A stretch of 64,000 nucleotides of DNA from NCBI GenBank assembly GCA_016342755.1, contig JAEINS010000024.1, positions 1-64,000 on the forward strand, written 5' to 3'. Of this stretch, positions 1 through 8,991 are shown in pieces. Every line of letters begins with the position of its first letter. The first letter of the stretch is position 1. Under the pieces are notes generated by a model that ran no database searches, was not told where the DNA came from, and saw only the letters and a list, made by a program, of their open reading frames with translations. A program made the position numbers and the translations under genes. This stretch comes from Melioribacteraceae bacterium (GTDB lineage: Bacteria > Bacteroidota > Ignavibacteria > Ignavibacteriales > Melioribacteraceae).

Positions 1-75
1 GATTTGAAGATCGGCTGATGCCGTTCTTATAAAATTACAAAATAACGTTTACACAAAATAATTTACAGTCTCTAT

Positions 76-2079
76 TTATATCAAGGATTCAATAATTTCA
101 TCTTTAACTAAAAATGGTATTGTGATGTGACCTTTATCTTTATTCTCTTCATTCCATTTAACGGTTGTTTCAATAGCATTTTCATTACGCGCCCAGCTTC
201 TTCTTGAAACTCCTCCCATTACATCCCATGAAAGACCTTTTTTTATTATTTCATCCATTCGTTCACTGCCATCTAAGAAAATACCGTTACCGCCGTTACT
301 TGAGCGACCAATACCAACTCCGCCACCGTTTGATAAAACGACAAGTGTCATTCCACGCGCAACGTTTCCGGCAAAGCATTGTACCGACATATCAGCGGTT
401 GCACGGCTTCCATCATATATATTTGCAGTTTCTCTAAATGGCGAATCAGTTCCGGAAACATCATGATGATCTCTCCCAAGCATAACCGGACCAATTTTAC
501 CTTCTTTAATCAACCGGTTAAACTTCAATGCAATTTTAATTCGCCCTTCTTCATCAGCATAAAGGATACGCGCTTTTGTTCCAACTACTAATTTGTGTTC
601 TTCCGCTGTGGCAATCCAGTGATAGTTGTCTCTATGTACACTGCTAATCGATGGATCAATTGATTCCATTGCGGCTTTATCAGTCGCTCGTAAGTCTTCA
701 TTTTTCCCGCTTAAACAAACCCATCTAAACGGACCAAATCCGCGGTCAAAGCAAATTGGACCCATTATATCTTCAACATAAGACGGCCAGATAAATCCTT
801 CTGAAGTATCAGTTCCATTTTTTGCAATCGATTTTTCACCCGCATTAAAAATTGAAGCCATAAAACTATTACCATAATCCCAGAAGTAAGATCCTTTTTT
901 AGTCAGATTTTTAATCACTTTATACTGTCTTATTAATGATTCATCCACTAACTTTTTAAATTTTACCGAATCGTTTTCAATCAGATTTCTTCCTTCGTCA
1001 AAACTGATTCCTGCCGGAGTATAACCGCCTTCATAAACAGCATGACATGAAGTCTGATCAGAAACTAATTCAACATGGATATTATTTTCATCCAGATATT
1101 CTAATAGATCAACAACGTTTCCATGATATGCTATTGAAACTGATTCTTCCGATTCCTTTGCTTCTTTCATCCATTGAGCAATTTGACCCAGATTATCAGA
1201 TACTTTGCTAACCCAGCCCTGTTCATGCCTAGTTTTTATACGGCTGTAATCAACTTCAGCTACAACACCTATTCCGCCGGCAATTTCAACAGCCTTTGGC
1301 TGAGCACCAGACATACCGCCTAATCCTGAAGTAACAAAAAATATTCCTTTCAAATCCTTATCCTCTGGGATTCCCAAATACTTGCGACCGGCATTTAGCA
1401 GAGTTATAAATGTACCGTGTACAATTCCTTGCGGACCAATATACATCCAGCCGCCGGCAGTCATTTGTCCGTAATTAGTACAGCCCATAGCGGTTAACTT
1501 TTTGAAGTCATCAGGGTTATCCCATTCGCCAACCATTAATCCGTTAGTGTTTATAACTCTTGGCGCGTTTCTGTGCGATTTATAAAGACCTAAAGGATGA
1601 CCGGAACTAACAACTAAAGTCTGGTCTTCTTCCATTACTTCAAGATATTTTTTAATCAGCAAATATTGCATCCAGTTTTGAAATATTTGTCCGGTTTCGC
1701 CATAAGTCACTAATTCGTAAGGATAAAGCGCAATGTCAAAGTCAAGATTATTATCAATCATAACCTGAAGACCCTTTGCCTCAGGAATACCTTTGTATTC
1801 TTCTATTGGCTTGCCGGATAGTTTTCCTTCCGGACGGAATCTGTAACCGTATATACGTCCTGTAGTTTTAAGTTCTTCAAGAAATTCCGGCGCTAATTCT
1901 TCATGAAGATTTTCCGGGATGTATCTTAACGCATTTTTAAGTGCTGTGGCAATCTCGTGTTTGGTCAGATTTAATCCACGGTTTGGAGCTCTTCTTAAAC
2001 CTTCAATAAATTCCTTTTTAGGGGGAAGCTGATCAGAAAGTTTAATGGTCATAGAATTTGAAATATCTAAGTTGGTCAT
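76..2079 (-). CDS. hutU: urocanate hydratase (urocanase)
   Basis: Converts urocanate to 4-imidazolone-5-propionate, the second step of histidine degradation, in the cytoplasm with tightly bound NAD. The whole protein reads as urocanase: conserved blocks such as TNYGQMTAGGWMYIGPQG, the Gly-rich VTSGLGGMSGAQPKA stretch, a DQTSCHAVYEGGY region with the conserved cysteine, and GRDHHDVSGTDSPFRET near the C-terminus. At about 667 residues it is the long form rather than the roughly 555-residue form of Proteobacteria. I start at ATG 2079, because a GAGG box lies about 5 bases upstream; a GTG at 2085 would leave no spacer. No other hut gene lies in the window, so the rest of the pathway is elsewhere or beyond the left edge. 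Divergent from the gene at 2277. Confidence 0.95.
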   Translation of the reverse strand: MTNLDISNSMTIKLSDQLPPKKEFIEGLRRAPNRGLNLTKHEIATALKNALRYIPENLHEELAPEFLEELKTTGRIYGYRFRPEGKLSGKPIEEYKGIPEAKGLQVMIDNNLDFDIALYPYELVTYGETGQIFQNWMQYLLIKKYLEVMEEDQTLVVSSGHPLGLYKSHRNAPRVINTNGLMVGEWDNPDDFKKLTAMGCTNYGQMTAGGWMYIGPQGIVHGTFITLLNAGRKYLGIPEDKDLKGIFFVTSGLGGMSGAQPKAVEIAGGIGVVAEVDYSRIKTRHEQGWVSKVSDNLGQIAQWMKEAKESEESVSIAYHGNVVDLLEYLDENNIHVELVSDQTSCHAVYEGGYTPAGISFDEGRNLIENDSVKFKKLVDESLIRQYKVIKNLTKKGSYFWDYGNSFMASIFNAGEKSIAKNGTDTSEGFIWPSYVEDIMGPICFDRGFGPFRWVCLSGKNEDLRATDKAAMESIDPSISSVHRDNYHWIATAEEHKLVVGTKARILYADEEGRIKIALKFNRLIKEGKIGPVMLGRDHHDVSGTDSPFRETANIYDGSRATADMSVQCFAGNVARGMTLVVLSNGGGVGIGRSSNGGNGIFLDGSERMDEIIKKGLSWDVMGGVSRRSWARNENAIETTVKWNEENKDKGHITIPFLVKDEIIESLI

Positions 2080-2240
2080 AATCACCTCAAAAATTTACAC
2101 TTTAGTTTTAGTTCTTAAGATGTTGCAAATTGGATTTGATCCTTAACTGAATACTGTTAACTCAGAACTAAAAACTATTATTCATTTTTACATATTCAAT
2201 ATTATTGAGAAAAGATGTCTAATTCAAATTTCATTTTTAT

Positions 2241-2248
2241 TAACTTTG
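2241..2248 (+). promoter_or_regulatory. possible -7 promoter element
   Basis: TAACTTTG fits the TAnnTTTG -7 element of Bacteroidota housekeeping promoters and lies 28 bases before the ATG at 2277. No TTTG is found 19 bases upstream, so only half of the consensus is present. Weak support on its own. Confidence 0.3.
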
Positions 2249-2276
2249 AACAATTACAAACTAAAAATTTTAACAA

Positions 2277-3476
2277 ATGACTTTAGAAGAATTCCGGAAT
2301 ATTGATAAAGAAACACTGTTCGGTCAAATAGAAAAATATAAAAATCATGACCCGGCAAAACTTGCTTTGGAACTTAACAAGAGAGAAGGAGCTTCCTCGC
2401 GGGTAATATCAGAGCAGATTTTGTGCGGCAGAAAGGCACTAAAGAAACTTCCAAAGATTAGTGAAAGTAAACTCCTTTATGATAATATTGCCTTAGAACA
2501 GTGTTCAAGTGAGGCGGCGGCAATTGTTAAAGCCAGTTTAATTAACGGGAGAAAAATAATTGATCTCACAGGTGGATTAGGAATTGACGATATCAAATTT
2601 TCTAAAAGTTTTGAAAAAGTAATTTACTGTGAACAGAATGAAGTTTTAGCAAAAATGTTTGAGGTGAATTTAAAAGAACTTGAGATCAGTAACATTACGA
2701 TTAAAAATGTTAACAGTATTGAGTACTTAAAAACAGTTGAGAATAATACTTTTGACTGGATATATCTTGATCCGGCAAGAAGAGAAGGATCAAAAAGATC
2801 TATCGATTTAGATTACTGCACTCCAAATATTTATGAGAATCTTGATCTCTTTTTTCGTAAATCTGATAACATAATGATAAAGGCAGCTCCGGCATTTGAT
2901 TTAACTGAGGCGGTAAAGCGTTTTTCAAATTTGACTGAACTTATTATTGTTTCGGTTGATAACGAATGTAAAGAAGTCTTGTTGCTCTTAAAGAAGAATA
3001 AAAGTAAAACAAATGTTACGATTAAAACTATTTTGATCGACGGAAAAAATTTCGCCAAAAAAACATTTCAAAAAAAACTTAATGATGATATACCAAAAAA
3101 ATATTTGCCGGTTCAAAAATATTTTTACGAACCAGATGCCGGAATTATAAAAAGCGGATTGAGTTCAGTTGCCGCAAAAGAATTCGGGCTCTCTTTTATA
3201 AATGATAAATGTGATTTTCTGACAAGTGAAATATTAATGCCCGATTTTCCGGGAAGAGTTTTTGAAGTGAAAAATGTTGTGCCGTTCAAAGATAAGCTGA
3301 TCAAAAAGTATTTGTCCGGGCTGGACATAAAAAAAGCTAATGTTGCTAAAAGAGGTTTTAGATTAAGTGTCAGTGATATTCGTAAAAGGCTTAAAATAAA
3401 GGAGGGCGGAGATGATTACCTCTTTTTCACCAGTGATATAGCCGGGAATCAAATTCTGATTCATTCAGTAAAATAG
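2277..3476 (+). CDS. THUMP-like class I SAM-dependent methyltransferase
   Basis: 399 residues. The N-terminal helical part leads into a Rossmann methyltransferase core: the SAM-binding glycine loop is visible as IDLTGGLGIDDIKFS (about residues 94-108), the acidic end of strand 2 as VIYCEQNE, and a catalytic-type motif WIYLDPARR (about 161-169), which resembles the DPPR/NPPY motifs of RNA or DNA base methyltransferases. The C-terminal part matches the THUMP-like/ferredoxin-like domain seen in Bacteroidota proteins of this length. The substrate is unknown; an RNA base is likely by analogy. The next gene follows after 8 bases, so the two may be cotranscribed. Divergent from hutU. Confidence 0.8.
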   Translation: MTLEEFRNIDKETLFGQIEKYKNHDPAKLALELNKREGASSRVISEQILCGRKALKKLPKISESKLLYDNIALEQCSSEAAAIVKASLINGRKIIDLTGGLGIDDIKFSKSFEKVIYCEQNEVLAKMFEVNLKELEISNITIKNVNSIEYLKTVENNTFDWIYLDPARREGSKRSIDLDYCTPNIYENLDLFFRKSDNIMIKAAPAFDLTEAVKRFSNLTELIIVSVDNECKEVLLLLKKNKSKTNVTIKTILIDGKNFAKKTFQKKLNDDIPKKYLPVQKYFYEPDAGIIKSGLSSVAAKEFGLSFINDKCDFLTSEILMPDFPGRVFEVKNVVPFKDKLIKKYLSGLDIKKANVAKRGFRLSVSDIRKRLKIKEGGDDYLFFTSDIAGNQILIHSVK

Positions 3477-3484
3477 GATTTATT

Positions 3485-4234
3485 ATGACGAAGCGGTTAA
3501 GTCTGTTTGTTGTTCTAATATTTTGTTCTAGTATCTTTGCTCAGACAGAGAACTGGATAAAATGCAGTAATAATGGGTTTATACGGGGGAACATAAACGA
3601 AAAGGAAATTTATTTGTGTTTTACCGGTGGCGACTTTTGTGATGGTGGTGAATATATTTTAAAAGTTTTGGAAGATAAATTTATAAAAGCTAATTTCTTT
3701 TTTACGGGCGATTTTTACAGAAAAGAAGAATTCAAACCAACAATAAAAAAGTTATTTGAAAATGGACATTATCTTGGAGCACATTCTAATAAACACCTTC
3801 TTTACTGCGACTGGACAAAGCGGGATTCAACATTAATTACGCATGATGAATTTGTTAAAGATCTGGAAGACAACTTCCATGAAATGTCGAAGTTCGGAAT
3901 TGCTAAGTCTGATGCACGTTTTTTTATGCCTCCGTTTGAATGGTACAATGAACAAATTGTTAAATGGACTGAGGAACTTGGGTTAACTCTTGTTAATTTT
4001 ACTCCGGGAACTTTATCAAATTCTGATTACAAAGTTCCTGGTATGAAAAATTATATTGGCAGCAATGAAATTTATAACTCGATTATTAATTATGAATCTG
4101 AGCAAAATTTAAACGGATTTTTTCTTTTACTTCATATTGGAACTCATCCGGATAGAACGGATAAATTTTATTTTCTTCTGGAAGATTTAGTAGATGAATT
4201 ACAAAACAGAGGATATAAGTTTAAACGATTCTGA
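3485..4234 (+). CDS. secreted polysaccharide deacetylase (NodB-fold, CE4)
   Basis: 249 residues with an N-terminal signal peptide ending near FCSSIFAQ, so probably periplasmic or exported. The NodB fold is visible as IYLCFTGGDFCDGGEYIL (metal-binding Asp region; the usual TFDDG is altered to TGGDFCDGG), followed by ANFFFTGDF, and the metal-binding His pair in GAHSNKHLLYCDW. A third motif RFFMPPFEWYN and a final LLLHIGTHP complete the usual five motifs. It would remove acetyl groups from N-acetylated or O-acetylated glycans; the target is unknown. It starts 8 bases after the methyltransferase gene with an AGGA box before the ATG. Confidence 0.8.
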   Translation: MTKRLSLFVVLIFCSSIFAQTENWIKCSNNGFIRGNINEKEIYLCFTGGDFCDGGEYILKVLEDKFIKANFFFTGDFYRKEEFKPTIKKLFENGHYLGAHSNKHLLYCDWTKRDSTLITHDEFVKDLEDNFHEMSKFGIAKSDARFFMPPFEWYNEQIVKWTEELGLTLVNFTPGTLSNSDYKVPGMKNYIGSNEIYNSIINYESEQNLNGFFLLLHIGTHPDRTDKFYFLLEDLVDELQNRGYKFKRF

Positions 4235-4438
4235 TTCTTAAATAAAAAATCATCCCCTAATTAATCTCCTTTTTTCTTTCTGTTTATAACATGTAGTTTT
4301 TTTAGAAAATTAAAGATTCTAAAGGTATATGTAAATATTTTAACATTGGTTCTATATAAATACCCTTAAACCTGAATAAAAATTTAAATCCTTTTGCCGA
4401 TAGTGGCATCAAACTGGTAAAAACAAATAGGAGCATTT

Positions 4439-4957
4439 TTGAAATATTTATCAATCATATTATTAATTGCAATTACATTTGTTGGATGTTCAAGTTTTAA
4501 AGTGGAAGAAAAACAAAATAAAATTAAACAAGATCACACAACTGTTTCAACTGATAGAATTGAATTAAAAGAAGCTATTCCTTTTGATTTATCAACTTTA
4601 TATATGAGGTTGTTTAGTCTGAAAATGGAAAAACAAAATAAATTTGTGCTGGGTTTCTATTACTTCGGTAAAAAAGAAGCACAGTTCGAAAAAATAAATT
4701 TGAAGTTTGGAAATGAGGTTCATGAATTATTACCTAGAATTCCTTCTGAAACTGAAGATTTTGGTGCATTGGGAATTGCGGAAGAGTTTTACGTAAGAGT
4801 TCCTAACGGATTAATAGATAATTTAATAAGTTCGCAAAAAGTTGAATTGGACGTAATTGGAAAAGGATTCAGTTACAATAAAATATTAGATAAGAAAAAC
4901 AAAAAGAATATCGAAAAATTTCTTAATCATAAAACCGTTTTAGCATATAAAAATTAA
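4439..4957 (+). CDS. lipoprotein of unknown function
   Basis: 172 residues starting at TTG, chosen because TAGGAG lies just upstream and the frame begins with a lipoprotein signal (KYLSIILLIAITFVGC, lipobox FVGC, then SS). The mature part is predicted to be mostly beta-strand and charged, with no family I recognise. It stands alone, followed by a hairpin terminator at 4987. A short stem (TGCC/GGCA, 4395-4408) lies in its leader. Function unknown. Confidence 0.7.
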   Translation: MKYLSIILLIAITFVGCSSFKVEEKQNKIKQDHTTVSTDRIELKEAIPFDLSTLYMRLFSLKMEKQNKFVLGFYYFGKKEAQFEKINLKFGNEVHELLPRIPSETEDFGALGIAEEFYVRVPNGLIDNLISSQKVELDVIGKGFSYNKILDKKNKKNIEKFLNHKTVLAYKN

Positions 4958-4986
4958 CAACAGTTCTCCTTTGTTGTATATACTGT

Positions 4987-5018
4987 AGAGCTGGTACCCC
5001 TTGCCAGCTCTTTCTCTT
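4987..5018 (+). terminator. rho-independent terminator after lipoprotein gene
   Basis: AGAGCTGG (4987-4994) pairs with CCAGCTCT (5004-5011), an 8-bp stem with a 9-base loop, followed by a T-rich tail. It lies 29 bases after the stop codon of the lipoprotein gene. Confidence 0.7.
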
Positions 5019-5243
5019 TTAAGAGAAAACTTTAACCAATGACTCATTTCATTTATTTGCATAACCCAATCAAAAAGTTCATTCATAAACTTCTCCATTT
5101 CCAACTCGTAATTATTTTAAATGTTATTAACAGTAAAATAATTATATTTTAAAACGGACTTTAAAATCATTCCTTAATTGCGATAATAAAAGAATAAATT
5201 CCTAATAATTGGGTAAATGGATATTAGAAATGATTAAATTTTT

Positions 5244-8200
5244 TTGCACTTTTTCTTAATTAGTATTTCGCTAATTGCTCAAAGCAAAAACATAAGATTT
5301 GAACAATTGTCCATTAACGAAGGGCTTTCACACAATTTAGTTTTGGATATTACCCAGGATAATACTGGTTACATTTGGTTAGCCACACAAGACGGACTTA
5401 ATAAATACGACGGCTATAATTTTGTCAATTTCAATAATGATCCAAATGATTATAACTCAATTGGCGAAAACTGGATAAACTCGATTGAGTTTGATGATGA
5501 CGGCAATCTTTGGATTGGAACCTGGGGAAACGGATTAAATCTTCTTAAAAAGGGATCAAAAAAGTTTATACGGTTTGAACATGAACCCGGGAATAGAAAT
5601 AGTATATCGAATAACTGGATACAAAAATTAATTGTTGATAAAAACAATAACATCTGGATGACAACCTGGGGCGGCGGATTAAATTTTTACAATCCCAAAA
5701 CTGATGTTTTTAAATCATACCAATATAATGAATCTATAAAGGACGGTATACCGGAAGATAATTTATATGCATTATTTGAAAGTGCGGAAGGTGAAATATG
5801 GTTTGGAACAAACCAAAAAGGGCTTTGTAAATTTGATCCGAAAACTGAAAAATTTGAAACCTATTCTAATAATTTGAATAATAATGATTCCCGGTCTAAT
5901 TATGTGACGGCTATTTGCGAAGACAGCAAAGGGGTTTTATGGGTTGGAACCTTTGGTGACGGGCTTCATATATTTAATAAAACAACTAAAAAGTTTGAAA
6001 ATTGCAAGGAAATAGGAAACCACAGTCCAAAGTTAATAACTTCAATTCGTGAGGATAATGACATGCAATTGTGGATTAGTTCTGATGATAAGGGGCTTTT
6101 TCAATATCAGTTGGATAATCATAAATGCTATAGTATAAAAAATTCTAATACTAATAAAACTACATTTAATGATATAAGAATTTGGTCGGTATTTGAAGAT
6201 CGTTCGGGAATTATCTGGGTCGGAACTTTTTCAAGCGGAATAGGGCTTTACAAAAAACACAATAATTTTTTCGGGCATATAAATAAAAATATAGATGATC
6301 CCAACTGTATTAATAATAACTTCATTAAAGCAATTTTTGAGGATGAAAATAATAATCTTTGGATTGGTACTGACGAGGGAATTTCCATTCTAAACAGATT
6401 GACAAATAAGATTGAATTTTTAATGCATGATCCTAGTAAGTATAACACTCTTAGTAATAATAGAATTAGATCAATCTATAAAGATAAAAAAGGGAAGTTC
6501 TGGATTTTAACATGGGGCGGAGGTATAAATTTTTATGATCCCGACAGAAAAACTTTTAAAAGATTTTTAAACGATAAAAATAATTCGAACTCCCTTTCTG
6601 ATAACTATACTAAGGCTATTATTGAAGATGAACAAGGAAAGCTTTATATAGCCACCGAAGCCGGAGTTAATATTTTTGATCCGGTTAAGAACGTATTTAG
6701 TTTAATATCACATAATCCGCTTAATGCAAAGTCTATTTCTAGTAAACAGATTACTTCTTTAACCTTTAATACTGACGGACGATTGTGGATTGGGACTCAG
6801 GCGGGACTTAATCTTTATAATTTAAAAACTCAGGAAAATATTCGTTACTTAAATTCAATGGAAAACAAACAAAGTCTAAGTAATAACAGAATCCGGGATA
6901 TATTTATTGATAGTGATAATGAGGTTTGGATTGCGACTCTTGGCGGAGGCATCAATAAATTCGATTCTAAAACAGAAACATTTAAAAGGTTTAATGAATC
7001 TGATGGTCTCGCGAACAATACCGCATATTGTATTTTAGAAGACAATAACAAAAATATATGGATCAGTACTAATAAAGGATTATCAAGGCTTAATAAAAAA
7101 ACACTGAAATTTAAAAATTTTGATAAAAGAGACGGACTTCAATCAAATGAATTTAACGGAGGAGCGAGTTTTAAAAATTCTGCAACCGGCGAATTATTTT
7201 TTGGCGGTATTAATGGCTTAAATTATTTTTTCCCTTCAAAAATTAAAGAGAATAATACAGTTCCTCCAATTGAACTAACAAAATTCAATGTAAATTATAA
7301 TGATTATAACTCCGATAAAACTTTAGCTGATTTAGAATCGGTTACATTAAATTATACGGAAAATTATATTTATCTCGAATTTACTGCACTCGATTTTACT
7401 TCGCCGTCAAAAAACAATTATGCCTATAAATTAAAAGGGTTGGAAGACAGCTGGGTTAAATCCGGGAATAAAAACTTTGCTAATTATACAAATCTTGATC
7501 CGGGAGAATATGTATTTAAAGTTAAAGGCACAAATAACGACGGTGTTTGGAATACAACCGGAAAAGAGCTTGCCATTACCATTGTACCGCCTTTCTGGCT
7601 ACGATGGTATTTTAAAGTGTTCCTTTTTATGGCAGTGGTTATTATTATAGTTTCGTTTATTGTTATTAGAGGTAGAAGGTTTAATCAAAGGAAATCGGAA
7701 TTAGAGGCTTTAATAAACAATAAAACAAAAGATCTTTATACAAGTAATGAATTATTAAAAGAGGCAAACCTTACAAAAGATAAATTTATGTCGATAATGG
7801 CACACGATTTAAAAAATCCTTTTGGAGCTATAATTAATGTTAGCGATTTGCTTTTGAAAGATTTTTACAATTTACCCGATTCTGAAAAACTTGAAATGAT
7901 TTCTTTAATATCAAATTCTTCACGAAAAACCTTAACTCTGTTAGAAAATTTATTGATATGGGCACAAAGTCAATCAGATAAAATTGTTTTTTCCCCCGAT
8001 AAAATTAAAATCAAAGAGCTTATTACAGAATCAATTTTGCCATACGAATTTTTTGCCGGATCTAAACAACTAAAAATTAAAACAGAAGTAGATGAATTGG
8101 AAATAAATGCCGATAGATTTATGCTGAATACAGTAATTGGCAACCTTATAAATAACGCGATAAAATTCTCGAAGAATAACAGCACTATTACAATTTTTGG

Positions 8201-8447
8201 ATTTTCAAAAAATGGTTTTACAAATATTAAAGTGAAAGACGAAGGTATTGGAATAGATAAAAATAGAATGGAGGATTTATTTAATAAAGATAAACACACC
8301 GAGACAACTGGAACTGATAGTGAAAAAGGGCTTGGTTTAGGATTGCAGCTATGTTTGGAATTTACACAAAAACATAATGGAAAAATTGATGTTGAAAGTG
8401 AATTAGGGAAAGGATCAACTTTCACAATTATAATACCGGAAAATTAA
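5244..8447 (+). CDS. beta-propeller/Y_Y_Y sensor histidine kinase
   Basis: About 1067 residues. The periplasmic part has about a dozen reg_prop-type propeller repeats (recurring IWIGTxGxGLNxx and FxxYxxDPxNxxSLSxN), then a Y_Y_Y domain (about 715-775), one membrane helix (about 789-810), a HisKA domain with the phosphorylated His in MAHDLKNPFG (H854) and a HATPase domain with NLINNAIKFS, DEGIGID and GLGLGLQL. Unlike the hybrid sensors of Bacteroides it has no receiver or AraC domain, so it needs a separate response regulator, not seen here. The only in-frame start is TTG 5244, which cuts into the signal peptide; an ATG at 5230 is out of frame by one base across a T7 tract, and one more T would give a complete signal peptide (MIKFFLHFFLISISLIAQ). 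Confidence 0.88.
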   Translation: MHFFLISISLIAQSKNIRFEQLSINEGLSHNLVLDITQDNTGYIWLATQDGLNKYDGYNFVNFNNDPNDYNSIGENWINSIEFDDDGNLWIGTWGNGLNLLKKGSKKFIRFEHEPGNRNSISNNWIQKLIVDKNNNIWMTTWGGGLNFYNPKTDVFKSYQYNESIKDGIPEDNLYALFESAEGEIWFGTNQKGLCKFDPKTEKFETYSNNLNNNDSRSNYVTAICEDSKGVLWVGTFGDGLHIFNKTTKKFENCKEIGNHSPKLITSIREDNDMQLWISSDDKGLFQYQLDNHKCYSIKNSNTNKTTFNDIRIWSVFEDRSGIIWVGTFSSGIGLYKKHNNFFGHINKNIDDPNCINNNFIKAIFEDENNNLWIGTDEGISILNRLTNKIEFLMHDPSKYNTLSNNRIRSIYKDKKGKFWILTWGGGINFYDPDRKTFKRFLNDKNNSNSLSDNYTKAIIEDEQGKLYIATEAGVNIFDPVKNVFSLISHNPLNAKSISSKQITSLTFNTDGRLWIGTQAGLNLYNLKTQENIRYLNSMENKQSLSNNRIRDIFIDSDNEVWIATLGGGINKFDSKTETFKRFNESDGLANNTAYCILEDNNKNIWISTNKGLSRLNKKTLKFKNFDKRDGLQSNEFNGGASFKNSATGELFFGGINGLNYFFPSKIKENNTVPPIELTKFNVNYNDYNSDKTLADLESVTLNYTENYIYLEFTALDFTSPSKNNYAYKLKGLEDSWVKSGNKNFANYTNLDPGEYVFKVKGTNNDGVWNTTGKELAITIVPPFWLRWYFKVFLFMAVVIIIVSFIVIRGRRFNQRKSELEALINNKTKDLYTSNELLKEANLTKDKFMSIMAHDLKNPFGAIINVSDLLLKDFYNLPDSEKLEMISLISNSSRKTLTLLENLLIWAQSQSDKIVFSPDKIKIKELITESILPYEFFAGSKQLKIKTEVDELEINADRFMLNTVIGNLINNAIKFSKNNSTITIFGFSKNGFTNIKVKDEGIGIDKNRMEDLFNKDKHTETTGTDSEKGLGLGLQLCLEFTQKHNGKIDVESELGKGSTFTIIIPEN

Positions 8448-8991
8448 GTTTTCATTTGAGACTTTTTCTCATTCTAAAGCAGTATTGAAAAAATCGACAT
8501 GGATAGATTTACCAATAAGATACGCGCCTTATTCTGCGATTAAAACTAAAATTATGAAGTTGTTTGTCGGGAGCTAATTCTGTTTGTTTTTTAATACATT
8601 TTTACTCGAAACTGGACAGAGTATGATTATAACGTATTATATATTTGCCATGGAGTTTTGCTCTTAAAATTGATGAATATAAAAAAGCCGCGTCAACAAT
8701 AGAAATATCAAGTTTTTTAGATATTTGTGAAATGTAGCGTGCTTGTAAATTCATGTAATATTTGAAATCTATTGTTTTCATTTTTCATCTCCAATAATAG
8801 ACGTTCAAACAAGGTGCCAGGTTTTAACACTGTTATCAGAAAATTATTTTGAAGATTATGTTTATGAAAAATCTAAAAATGAAAACTTTTCGAAAAGTAA
8901 AAAACAATTGACTCCAAACTCAGATTATATTAAAAGTCTGGAGAATTATAAATTTAAACAAGAATTGAAAATTAGTATATCGGAGAAAATT
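8448..8991. other. decayed intergenic stretch
   Basis: 544 bases between the kinase and the glycosidase. Besides the small minus-strand ORF at 8602-8781 there are two start-less plus-strand open frames that look like coding debris: 8461-8577 (ending KTKIMKLFVGS) and 8791-8991 (containing SENYFEDYVYEKSKNENF and running on into the glycosidase frame). I do not recognise either. No terminator or promoter is convincing. Confidence 0.4.
8602..8781 (-). CDS. small hypothetical protein, 59 aa
   Basis: An ATG at 8781 is preceded by GGAG with a 7-base spacer, one of the better ribosome binding sites of the area, and opens a 59-residue frame starting MKTIDFKYYMNLQARYIS and containing KKLDISIVDAAFLYSS. 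The composition is that of a real protein and the N-terminus looks like a small helical protein, but I cannot name a family. It may be intact or the remaining head of a longer gene, since the surrounding 544 bases look decayed. Function unknown. Confidence 0.45.
   Translation of the reverse strand: MKTIDFKYYMNLQARYISQISKKLDISIVDAAFLYSSILRAKLHGKYIIRYNHTLSSFE

Noticed and set aside
4395-4408. TGCC/GGCA hairpin in the lipoprotein leader considered as a riboswitch
   Set aside because: Only a four-base stem and none of the conserved cores of known riboswitch classes.
4940-5086. 48-residue minus-strand frame (MNELFDWVMQINEMSHW...) with GGAG six bases upstream
   Set aside because: It runs through the terminator hairpin and into the end of the lipoprotein gene; no recognisable protein pattern, so chance is more likely.
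7970-8425. 151-residue open frame on the minus strand
   Set aside because: It lies entirely within the kinase HATPase domain, is rich in Ser, Ile and Phe as antisense frames of AT-rich genes are, and has no ribosome binding site.
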